A DNA stretch of 64,000 bases from Arthrobacter globiformis. Its GTDB lineage: Bacteria > Actinomycetota > Actinomycetes > Actinomycetales > Micrococcaceae. Below are positions 8,245-14,956 of the stretch, one piece after another. The notes under the pieces were generated by a model, which did no database searches, was not told where the DNA came from, and saw nothing but the letters and a program-made list of their open reading frames with translations. The position numbers and the translations under genes were made by a program. How positions within the stretch are numbered: the stretch's first letter is position 1; each line of letters opens with the position of its first letter. The DNA lies in NCBI RefSeq assembly GCF_030818015.1, contig NZ_JAUSZX010000001.1:4278001-4342000 (forward strand), written 5' to 3'.

Positions 8245-8946
8245 TCAGGTGCCGCCGCGGCCGCCTGGTGCCCCCGGCAGAGTGCGGTCGTCCGGAATCA
8301 TGGACCACATGGTGGCGATCCGCTCGGCGCCCGGTGGAATGCGGTTGGGATCGTCCAGCTCATAGTTCCGGAGCAGCTCAAACACCCTTTCCGTCAGTTC
8401 TCTGCGCTGCCCGGCCGTGAGGTAAAGAAGGTTGCTGGCGAGCAGCACCGCCGGCGCCGGCTCCCCAGACTCACCGCTTTGCCGCTGTTCGTCCCGGGCA
8501 CGGGCGTAGGCGCTGGCGCGGCGGCGGAACGCATCCAGTTCGAGGTCGATCACCGCAAAGTCCGGGCCGGCCACTGCCCCGCCCGAGTTGATCGCAAAGT
8601 CCGTGCCCGCGGCCTTCCACCGGCGTTCGCGGGCGTCGGTCGACGCCTCGGCCGGAACCACGATGCCCCACTTCTGCAGCGCCCGCAGGTGGTAGCTCAT
8701 CGCACTGGGGGTGAGCCCTGTCTGCTGGGCAAGTTCCGTGGCCGTGCGGCTGGACTGCGTGGAGTACAGCTCGGAAATGACCTCCAGGCGGGCTGCATGG
8801 GCCAGGGCCCGGATCGCCTTGGGGTCGGTGATTTCCACCTTCTTTTCCGGCCGGCTCCTGCGCCGCACCCCGACTTCCGGCGTCGTCGCTGCAGCTGCAG
8901 CCGGCGGGGTTTCCGCTGGTTCCGACGACGGCGTATCAGTACTCAC
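8245..8946 (-). CDS. Winged helix-turn-helix transcriptional regulator (ArsR-like)
   Basis: A 233-residue protein. After an Ala/Pro/Thr-rich N-terminus of about 35 residues comes a winged HTH (about 40-120: DPKAIRALAHAARLEVISELY, then LAQQTGLTPSAMSYHLRALQKWGIV), the ArsR/SmtB-like layout. No metal-binding Cys cluster is visible, so a metal sensor is not supported. The C-terminal 110 residues are a helical region of unknown role. The start is GTG 8946; TAGACT ends 6 bases upstream (leaderless). It lies between topA and a divergent small gene. Confidence 0.8.
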   Translation of the reverse strand: MSTDTPSSEPAETPPAAAAATTPEVGVRRRSRPEKKVEITDPKAIRALAHAARLEVISELYSTQSSRTATELAQQTGLTPSAMSYHLRALQKWGIVVPAEASTDARERRWKAAGTDFAINSGGAVAGPDFAVIDLELDAFRRRASAYARARDEQRQSGESGEPAPAVLLASNLLYLTAGQRRELTERVFELLRNYELDDPNRIPPGAERIATMWSMIPDDRTLPGAPGGRGGT

Positions 8947-8958
8947 TTCATCAGTCTA
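8947..8958 (-). promoter_or_regulatory. Candidate leaderless -10 element of the HTH regulator
   Basis: TAGACT (plus-strand 8953-8958) is followed by 6 bases and GTG on the minus strand, with no Shine-Dalgarno sequence. Confidence 0.45.
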
Positions 8959-9030
8959 CGCAGCACAAAGGAGCTCTGAAGGAAATGCTTGATATCCCCG
9001 GTTTTCGGGCAGTCGGCTTGCTTCGGAAAT

Positions 9031-9051
9031 AGTAAGCATGCTTTGCTTACT
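9031..9051. promoter_or_regulatory. Inverted repeat in a divergent promoter region (candidate operator)
   Basis: AGTAAGCA (9031-9038) and TGCTTACT (9044-9051) form 8-bp perfect arms around 5 bases. The repeat sits between the HTH regulator (leftward) and the small gene at 9126 (rightward), the usual place for an autoregulatory operator. A related TAAGCA/TGCTTA pair lies before the GNAT gene at 14102. Confidence 0.4.
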
Positions 9052-9125
9052 TCCGTAAACAGACCTCCCGCAAGCAGTTCGCGGCGGGGCCGCCAGCGTT
9101 GGCGGTCCCGTGAGAAGCCCAAAGG

Positions 9126-9446
9126 ATGACCGTGATTACCCTCGACGAAGACACTCTGACCCCGGCAGCCCCGCCCGCCGGCCACTTGACGGGCGCAAGC
9201 CTGGATGCCAGAGCCGCCACCCGAGGCTCCCTGCTGGCTGCAACCGGTACCCCGCGGCACTGCCGGCGGCCCATGAAGCGTCTGGATCAGGAGTTCTCCC
9301 TGGAAATGGCCATCAGGGTGGACGGCCAGCGCCTGATCCGCTCCGTAAAGGCCGTTGGTGCAGCCGACGCTGTGACCTACCGCTGCATGTGCGGCTTCAC
9401 CATGGACGTCCCCGCCCCCGGGATGGGCCGGGCCGCAGCCAACTGA
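9126..9446 (+). CDS. Hypothetical small protein with C-terminal Cys pair
   Basis: A 106-residue cytosolic protein of unknown function, not recognised. The N-terminal 45 residues are Ala/Thr/Pro rich; the C-terminal part is more ordered and contains YRCMCGFTMD with two Cys spaced by one residue. The start is uncertain. ATG 9126 has GAGAAG 8 bases upstream, while GTG 9132 has AAAGG 6 bases upstream. It is transcribed divergently from the HTH regulator across the palindrome at 9031-9051, so it may be its target. Confidence 0.6.
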   Translation: MTVITLDEDTLTPAAPPAGHLTGASLDARAATRGSLLAATGTPRHCRRPMKRLDQEFSLEMAIRVDGQRLIRSVKAVGAADAVTYRCMCGFTMDVPAPGMGRAAAN

Positions 9447-9464
9447 CAGCGCCTCCGCCTTCCC

Positions 9465-9550
9465 AGCGCGAACGTACACTTGAGCACCCCTGAAGGGGCC
9501 GCAAGTGTCCGTTCGCGCTTCATGCCGGGCCGCAAGTGTCCGTTCGCGCT
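9465..9550. repeat. Intergenic inverted plus direct repeat module
   Basis: AGCGCGAACGTACACTTG (9465-9482) is inverted, with one mismatch, as CAAGTGTCCGTTCGCGCT at 9502-9519. That second unit is repeated exactly at 9533-9550 within a 24-bp direct repeat of period 31 (9496-9519 and 9527-9550). The loop contains CCCCTGAAGGGG. It lies between two convergent genes and looks like a REP-type element; it may also terminate transcription. Confidence 0.7.
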
Positions 9551-9565
9551 CTCCGGGCTTGCGGG

Positions 9566-11185
9566 TCAGTCCGGCACAACAGGCAGCAGGAATCCGTCCC
9601 GGACCAGATTGGCCACTTCGGTGAGCAGGCCGCTGCGGAAGGCATCGCCGTCGAACCCCTCCGTCCCGCCCAGCAGCGCCTCAAGGGCGCCGATAATCTG
9701 TCCGGCGGTCAGGTCGCCGTCGCACGCGGAGACGAAGCCCGCCAGCTCGGTGCTCAGCAGGTTGGTGCGGCGGAGGCCGGCTCCCTGGCGCAGCAGGATG
9801 ACGCCGGGGTGTTCGGCGCCGGGGCGCTGGTGACGCTCCTCGGTGACGTCTTCGGCCACGAGAAGGTGGGCGGCGGAGACGTCGTGGGCCGCCAGCCAAT
9901 CAGCGCGTTCCACCGCCGCCCCCAGATGCGGCCCGACCGGCTGTTCAATCGGATAGGTGATCTCCTCGAACCGGCGGATTCGCCGCTCACCGGCCGGCCG
10001 GCGCAGGAAGACCATGCCAAAGCCGATCCCGCCGACATTCCGCGACGCGAAGTCCGCCAGGTACGCGGCATAGGCCTCCTGGTAGTGCCGGCGGTCCCGG
10101 GTTTCCGAGGCGTCCTGCAGCCACGTCTCGGCGTACTGCTCCGGCCCCACCTGTTCGCGCTGGATGAACCACGCGTCCGTGTCCGGACCGGCCCAGCTTT
10201 GCGGCCGCTCATCCCACGCCGACCCCTCCGGGATCTCCCAGTTGCCCAAAAGCTGGGCCGTTCCGCCGGGGGCGAGCACATCAGGCAGGGAGCGGATGAG
10301 CGACGCCACGATGTCGTCCCCCGGCAGGCCGCCGTCGCGGTACGTGAACTGGTCGGCCGCGGCCTCACCCGCAGTGCGCGGCGTGATGACGAACGGCGGA
10401 TTGGACACGACGAGGTCAAAAGCCTCGCCGGCAACAGGCTCGAGGAGCGATCCGAGCCGCAGGCTCACCCGCTCTGCCGGCCGCGCCGGATCAATGGCCA
10501 GGGCCTCGGCATTGAGCAAGAGATTGAAGCGCGTGAATGCGAGGGCGCGCTCCGAGATGTCCGTGGCCGTGACGTGGCCGCTGTGCTGCAGAAGATGAAA
10601 GGTCTGAATGCCGCAGCCAGTGCCCAGGTCCAGTGCTCTGTCGGCGTGGCGGCGGATGGTGGTCTGGACGAGGGTGGTGGATGCCTGCCCGATGCCCAGG
10701 ACATGGTCGTGCCTGAGGACGCCGGGCCGCTGGTGCGCAGCGAGGTCGCTGGCCACCCAGATCTCGGCGCCGCCGTTCCCGCCCGCGTCCCAGCCGTAGG
10801 GACGCAGGTCCGCTTCGGCGGCAACCTCGGTCCCCGTGATTTTCGCCAGCCCAAGCGCCGCCAGGCCTTCGGCGCGGGTCCGCGGCAGCGCACCGTCCAG
10901 CACCTCAGCTTCCTGCGGAACGGCCAAAAGCCAGAAACGCACGACGGCGGCCAACGCTGCGGTGTGCGCCTCGCCGGCGGCTGCTGCTTCAGTCGCGATC
11001 AGTGCCGGGATGAGCTGGTCCCGGTTCAGGGCCGCGTACGCGGATTCCCCCAGCAGTTCCCCGACGCCCGCCAGGGTGTAGCCCACCTCGCGGAGGTCCG
11101 AGGCCAGGGCCTGCAGGAGGTCGGGCAGGTCGCTGCGGGGCGCGTCGGGAGTGTTGCCGGCGGTGAAGTGCGTTGGTTCGGTCAC
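9566..11185 (-). CDS. SAM-dependent methyltransferase with N-terminal extension
   Basis: A 539-residue protein. Residues 1-160 form an extra N-terminal domain. A class I Rossmann methyltransferase follows: motif I ALDLGTGCGIQT (184-195), ATDIS at 207-211, and SNPPF at 261-265, the signature of N-methyltransferases that modify Gln or bases (PrmC/RlmG-like). About 120 C-terminal residues form a further domain. The substrate cannot be named; rRNA or a release-factor-like target is possible. The start is GTG 11185 with TAGACT 6 bases upstream (leaderless). Confidence 0.85.
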   Translation of the reverse strand: MTEPTHFTAGNTPDAPRSDLPDLLQALASDLREVGYTLAGVGELLGESAYAALNRDQLIPALIATEAAAAGEAHTAALAAVVRFWLLAVPQEAEVLDGALPRTRAEGLAALGLAKITGTEVAAEADLRPYGWDAGGNGGAEIWVASDLAAHQRPGVLRHDHVLGIGQASTTLVQTTIRRHADRALDLGTGCGIQTFHLLQHSGHVTATDISERALAFTRFNLLLNAEALAIDPARPAERVSLRLGSLLEPVAGEAFDLVVSNPPFVITPRTAGEAAADQFTYRDGGLPGDDIVASLIRSLPDVLAPGGTAQLLGNWEIPEGSAWDERPQSWAGPDTDAWFIQREQVGPEQYAETWLQDASETRDRRHYQEAYAAYLADFASRNVGGIGFGMVFLRRPAGERRIRRFEEITYPIEQPVGPHLGAAVERADWLAAHDVSAAHLLVAEDVTEERHQRPGAEHPGVILLRQGAGLRRTNLLSTELAGFVSACDGDLTAGQIIGALEALLGGTEGFDGDAFRSGLLTEVANLVRDGFLLPVVPD

Positions 11186-11197
11186 CGGCCAAGTCTA
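11186..11197 (-). promoter_or_regulatory. Candidate leaderless -10 element of the methyltransferase
   Basis: TAGACT (plus-strand 11192-11197) lies 6 bases before the GTG start on the minus strand. Confidence 0.45.
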
Positions 11198-11317
11198 TTT
11201 CCCGGCCATGCCTGCGTGCCGGTCCCGATCCTTTTCGGTCTCCTCCGGCAGCGGACTCGGGTATGGCATGTGGAGCCTCATTATCGTCGGCGCCTGATTG
11301 TTGTCCGCGCCTGAAGC

Positions 11318-11329
11318 TACAGTGGGGCC
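11318..11329 (+). promoter_or_regulatory. Candidate leaderless -10 element
   Basis: TACAGT (11318-11323), then GGGGCC, then the ATG at 11330. The same GGGGCC-ATG spacer occurs at 63979-63987. Confidence 0.45.
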
Positions 11330-11938
11330 ATGCTCGGAACCCAGGCAGTGGCGGCCGACCCCGATTGGCTGCGGTACGCGGCGGCATTCGCACCGCTGCT
11401 CGCCGCCGTCATTGCTGCCTGGATCGCGTGGCGCACGCTCGCCCACCGGCGCGAGGCGGACCGGCGGGACGAATGGTGGAGGCGGACGCAGTGGGCCATC
11501 GACCTTGCCATGGACCGCGACTTCAGCAGGGCAATCGTGGGCCTGGTGGCGCTGAAGCACCTTGCGGCCAGCGATCTGTGCATCGACGAGGACTACGAGA
11601 TGCTGGACAAGATCGGAGGCACCAAGATCGATGCCCTGACCCTGTCCGAGGAGAGCGCCAGGCGCCAGGCCTCGAAACCGCAGCCCACGGAATCGCAGCC
11701 CCCACATCACGAAGCTGCGGCACCGCGGGCCCCGCAGCAGGGAACTGCGGTGCCGCCGGACGCCGCGGCACGGACCACAGTCATTCCTGTGACCTTGGAG
11801 TCCCGGGGCGAGCGGGTGCTGGCGACCTCCGCAGGCATGGCCAAAGTGCTGACTGAGGCGGACAGGCTTGTCTCTTTTGTGGCCTCACTGCGGAGCGGGA
11901 GGAGGGGGACGGAATCCGGCGGCACCTCAAACGGGTAA
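11330..11938 (+). CDS. Hypothetical single-span membrane protein
   Basis: A 202-residue protein, not recognised. One hydrophobic segment (about 17-37, AAAFAPLLAAVIAAWIAW) near the N-terminus is followed by a charged, Trp-rich cytosolic stretch (RRDEWWRRTQWAIDLAMD). A helical region about 65-105 and a Pro/Gln/Ala-rich linker (about 115-145) follow. This layout, a short N-out anchor with the bulk inside, recurs in small actinobacterial proteins of unknown role. Two related lipoprotein genes follow on the same strand. Confidence 0.6.
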   Translation: MLGTQAVAADPDWLRYAAAFAPLLAAVIAAWIAWRTLAHRREADRRDEWWRRTQWAIDLAMDRDFSRAIVGLVALKHLAASDLCIDEDYEMLDKIGGTKIDALTLSEESARRQASKPQPTESQPPHHEAAAPRAPQQGTAVPPDAAARTTVIPVTLESRGERVLATSAGMAKVLTEADRLVSFVASLRSGRRGTESGGTSNG

Positions 11939-11948
11939 GTTTGAAGTC
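11936..11948 (+). promoter_or_regulatory. Candidate leaderless -10 element of lipoprotein 1
   Basis: TAAGTT (11936-11941) is followed by 7 bases and the ATG at 11949. It overlaps the stop codon of the preceding gene. Confidence 0.35.
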
Positions 11949-12392
11949 ATGGCTGAACGTTGTCCTCTGATTTCCCGTGCCTTGAGCGGGGCGGCGGCGT
12001 CCGCCGTCATACTGCTGGCAGCTACTGCCTGCTCCCCCGTGGTGTCGATCGAAAATGCCGATGTTCCGCAGTGGCGGGCCACCGCCCTGCCCTCCGACGG
12101 CCAGGCAGTGCTGGAGGACTCCGGCAAGATCCTCAACCGGGACAGGATTATCCAGGCGGCGGCCAGCGTTCCGCCGGGTGACTACACGCTGACCATTACC
12201 TGCGACGGCGGCGGCAAGGCGTTCTTCGCCGTGACGCTCGCCGGCAAGGAACTGACGGAAGCCGGAGCGGCCTGCAATGGCAGCCGCGAAACCACGACGA
12301 TCACCGTACCGAAGGCCGGGCAGATGGAGATCAGCGCCTCCAGCGTGGACGCGCCGCTCCTGTACGCCTACCATCTGGTTCCGGCGCGTTAA
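11949..12392 (+). CDS. Putative lipoprotein 1 (paralogue of the next lipoprotein)
   Basis: A 147-residue protein with an N-terminal signal (about 10-27) ending in the lipobox-like LLAATAC, so Cys28 would be lipidated and the protein anchored on the outer face of the membrane. The mature part is beta-rich: VPPGDYTLTITCDGGGKAFF, then a second Cys in GAACNGS and ITVPKAGQ. The Cys pair spacing and the P-G-x-Y-[ST]-L-T motif match the next lipoprotein, suggesting a shared fold. Function is unknown. ATG 11949 is chosen over upstream codons because the signal peptide begins there. Confidence 0.65.
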   Translation: MAERCPLISRALSGAAASAVILLAATACSPVVSIENADVPQWRATALPSDGQAVLEDSGKILNRDRIIQAAASVPPGDYTLTITCDGGGKAFFAVTLAGKELTEAGAACNGSRETTTITVPKAGQMEISASSVDAPLLYAYHLVPAR

Positions 12393-12502
12393 AGCAGGCC
12401 ACAGTCAGCGGCGAAGCCTCATGGATCTCACAGCTTCGGGCCGGCCCGGGAGAATTTTTTCTCCCGGCGGATTGCCATCTATACCGGCGCCGCCGGCAGG
12501 CT

Positions 12503-12514
12503 TAAAGTCGGGGT
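12503..12514 (+). promoter_or_regulatory. Candidate leaderless -10 element of lipoprotein 2
   Basis: TAAAGT (12503-12508), then 6 bases, then the ATG at 12515. Confidence 0.45.
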
Positions 12515-13078
12515 ATGCCCACGGTGCGGATAGCCTCCGCGCATCGTTTCCTGGGGCGGGCGCAACGCACGTTTTGGCTGCGGGCGCCGGCACCCGCCGT
12601 CGTGCTTTTCTTTGTGCTGGTGGCGGCCGTTCTGGGCGGCTGTGAATACAGCTACGACGACGGCCGGGGCGAACTTCCGGCCGCCGCCCCTGTGGTAACG
12701 GATCCCGTGCTGCCGCGCGATCCGCTGGAGAACGTGCCGGTGGCGGGTCAGCAGCTCACCGAGTGGGCGGAGGAAGTCCTCCCCGACGCCGAGGGACAGG
12801 TCTTCCACACAAGCTACGGCAGCGTTGCCAGGGGCCAAAGCAAGACAGAATCCACCAAGCAGCTGCCGGGCGGCACGTACTCCCTCACGCTCGCGTGCCG
12901 GAGCGAGCGGCGGGTCTCATTCACAGTCCGCGACGCTGAGTTCGCCCTGGTGGACCTGAGCCTCCGGTGCGGCACGTCGCGCGTCAACGTGGTGCACCTG
13001 TCCGAGGACTCCGTGCTTCGGGTGACGGTAGAGGCCCGGTCGGACGCCAATTTCGCCTACCGGATCAGCCGGATCTGA
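12515..13078 (+). CDS. Putative lipoprotein 2 (paralogue of the preceding lipoprotein)
   Basis: A 187-residue protein with a long N-terminal region, a hydrophobic segment at about 27-42 and lipobox VLGGC, giving Cys43 as the lipid anchor. After a linker, residues about 118-185 (LPGGTYSLTLACRSERRVSF, LRCGTSRV, SVLRVTVEARSDANFAYRI) parallel lipoprotein 1 in order: PG-x-Y-S-L-T, Cys, beta strands, Cys, and a closing FAYR/YAYH segment. The pair probably arose by duplication. Role unknown; an extracytoplasmic binding domain is a guess. Confidence 0.65.
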   Translation: MPTVRIASAHRFLGRAQRTFWLRAPAPAVVLFFVLVAAVLGGCEYSYDDGRGELPAAAPVVTDPVLPRDPLENVPVAGQQLTEWAEEVLPDAEGQVFHTSYGSVARGQSKTESTKQLPGGTYSLTLACRSERRVSFTVRDAEFALVDLSLRCGTSRVNVVHLSEDSVLRVTVEARSDANFAYRISRI

Positions 13079-13136
13079 CGCTGCATCTAAGACGCGGCCG
13101 GGCCCGGACTGCTGGGGCCGCAGCCGTACCTCCTGC

Positions 13137-14033
13137 TCAGGCGGCGGCGCAGCCGTCCGGACAGCGCAGGGTCTCGGGGCTGGCCGCGCACACTGCGCAG
13201 TACAGCGTGAGCGTCCGGCAGCTGGGGTTCGAACAGTTCTCGAACTTGCTCGTGGGCGCCTGGCACCGGACGCACTCGCCGATGGTTTTGGCGTCCTCAC
13301 TGAATTCGAGGTGCATGCGCTTGTCGAAAACGTAGAGGGAACCTTCCCACAGGCCTTGGTCCTTGAACTTTTCCCCGTAGCGCACGATGCCACCGTCCAA
13401 CTGGTACACCTCTTTGAAGCCGCGGTTCACCATGAGGCTGGACAGCACCTCGCAGCGGATGCCTCCGGTGCAGTAGGTGACGACCGGCTGGTCCTTCAGG
13501 TGGTCGTACTTGCCGGAGTCGAGCTCGGTGATGAAGTCGTGGGTGGTAGCGACGTCAGGGACAACGGCGTCCTTGAACTTGCCGATCTGTGCTTCGAACG
13601 CGTTGCGGCCGTCGAAGAACACGACGTCCTGGCCGCTGGCCATCTTAGCGTCGACGAGTTCGTGGAGTTCCTCGGGCAACAGACGCGTCCCGCCTCCCAC
13701 GACGCCTTTTTCGTCCACCTTCAGCTCACCGGGAGCACCGAACGAAACGATCTCGTCGCGAACCTTGACGCTCAGGCGGGGGAAGTCCTCCGCACCCCCG
13801 TCGGACCATTTGACGTCGATGCCATGGAAGCCCTTGTATTCACGGGTGGTTTTCACGTACTGCTTTACGGCCCCGATCTCCCCGCCGACGGTGGCGTTGA
13901 TGCCGTCCTTGGAGATGAGGATCCGCCCGGTCAGGCCGAGCTTTTCGCACAGGGCACGCTGCCAGAGCCGGACAGCGTCCGGGTCTGCGATGGGAGTAAA
14001 GCCATAAAAGAGTACGATTCGGTTCAAAGCCAC
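13137..14033 (-). CDS. trhO: TrhO/UPF0176 rhodanese-domain tRNA uridine hydroxylase
   Basis: A 298-residue cytosolic protein. The N-terminal alpha/beta domain ([23 protein letters not shown]) is typical of UPF0176. A rhodanese domain follows with catalytic Cys188 in YCTGGIRCE, and a Cys-rich C-terminal tail (CVRCQ, CSNPSC, CAVC, CPDGC) probably binds metal. TrhO (YceA) proteins hydroxylate U34 of tRNA with oxygen. The start is GTG 14033, where the family normally begins; TACCCT ends 7 bases upstream. An upstream GTG (14117) would add 28 residues foreign to the family. Confidence 0.9.
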   Translation of the reverse strand: MALNRIVLFYGFTPIADPDAVRLWQRALCEKLGLTGRILISKDGINATVGGEIGAVKQYVKTTREYKGFHGIDVKWSDGGAEDFPRLSVKVRDEIVSFGAPGELKVDEKGVVGGGTRLLPEELHELVDAKMASGQDVVFFDGRNAFEAQIGKFKDAVVPDVATTHDFITELDSGKYDHLKDQPVVTYCTGGIRCEVLSSLMVNRGFKEVYQLDGGIVRYGEKFKDQGLWEGSLYVFDKRMHLEFSEDAKTIGECVRCQAPTSKFENCSNPSCRTLTLYCAVCAASPETLRCPDGCAAA

Positions 14034-14046
14034 GTATTTAAGGGTA
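14034..14046 (-). promoter_or_regulatory. Candidate leaderless -10 element of trhO
   Basis: TACCCT (plus-strand 14041-14046) is 7 bases before the GTG start on the minus strand; this supports the chosen start. Confidence 0.4.
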
Positions 14047-14101
14047 CTTGGTGGCCGCCGGGGACGGATTCGGACCGAGGAAAAGCCGCCTATCACAATT
14101 G

Positions 14102-14133
14102 CATAAGCAAGCGCCAAAGCCCTGTTGCTTATG
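14102..14133. promoter_or_regulatory. Inverted repeat before the GNAT gene
   Basis: CATAAGCAA (14102-14110) and TTGCTTATG (14125-14133) are perfect 9-bp arms with a 14-base spacer, in the divergent region between trhO and the GNAT gene. The half-site TAAGCA resembles that at 9031-9051. Confidence 0.4.
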
Positions 14134-14157
14134 ACAGCGCTGGAATACTCTCATCAC

Positions 14158-14850
14158 ATGACGCCAGAAGCCATGGTTGGAGACATCACTCATCTGCTTG
14201 AAGTCTGGGTAGCCGGTTGGGCTGCTTGCCGGGGCTATGAGACGCGCACCGAGGGACGGTTCCCCGCCGCCTTGCGTGCGGACACGACCGGGGACTGGGA
14301 ATATTTCGCCTCCGATCCTACGGACGCGGAATTCGCGGACCTGGCGGCAAAGACTGCCGAGGCCCCCAAACGGGTCCTGACCGTCCTGACCAATGATGTG
14401 GGACGCTACAAGCTCCTGGCTGAGCAACACAACCTCAACGCCACGTCAGCATCCCAGACCATGATGGTCGTGGACATGGAAACCCAGGACTCCGAGGACC
14501 CGTGGCTCTCGGACGACGACCTGTCCCTGAAAACGTGGGAGTCCGACGGGGTCCACTTCGCCGAAGTGCGCTCGGGCGACACTTTGGCGGTGAGCGGCCG
14601 CGTGGTGGTCATCAACGGCACCGCGGTGTTCGACAAGATCGTCACCGAACCCTCCTTCCAGCGCCGGGGTCTGGGTAGCTTCATCATGAAGGCGCTGGCG
14701 GCGCAGGCGTTCTCCCACGACGTGGAGGACGGACTTCTCCTGGCGTCCCTGGATGGACAGAAACTGTATTCACATCTGGGCTGGTCCTCGGTGTGCCACG
14801 TGCTGATGCTCTCCGCCTGCGATGAGGGATCCGACCTCTCCGTGGTCTGA
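14158..14850 (+). CDS. GNAT-family N-acetyltransferase
   Basis: A 230-residue cytosolic protein. The acetyl-CoA pyrophosphate-binding signature is near the end (PSFQRRGLGSFIMKALAAQA), matching motif A (R/Q-x-x-G-x-G/A), followed by an alpha/beta stretch ending LYSHLGWSSV. The N-terminal half is unlike standard GNATs and may be a substrate domain. ATG 14158 is preferred because AATACT lies 8 bases upstream; ATG 14131 and ATG 14173 are alternatives. The substrate cannot be inferred. Confidence 0.8.
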   Translation: MTPEAMVGDITHLLEVWVAGWAACRGYETRTEGRFPAALRADTTGDWEYFASDPTDAEFADLAAKTAEAPKRVLTVLTNDVGRYKLLAEQHNLNATSASQTMMVVDMETQDSEDPWLSDDDLSLKTWESDGVHFAEVRSGDTLAVSGRVVVINGTAVFDKIVTEPSFQRRGLGSFIMKALAAQAFSHDVEDGLLLASLDGQKLYSHLGWSSVCHVLMLSACDEGSDLSVV

Positions 14851-14956
14851 CCCTTCCTGCCGTTCCGGCCTTCCGGGTTCCGTAGCGGGTCAGCTGTTCT
14901 GTGCCGGTTTCGCTGGTCCATGCGGGCGATTTTTGCCCGGATGAAAGAATGTTGGG

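Noticed and set aside
6604..8979. A 791-codon open frame on the plus strand across topA and the HTH gene
   Set aside because: It lies antisense to topA, whose motifs are certain; long antisense frames are common in GC-rich genes and the translation shows no domain.
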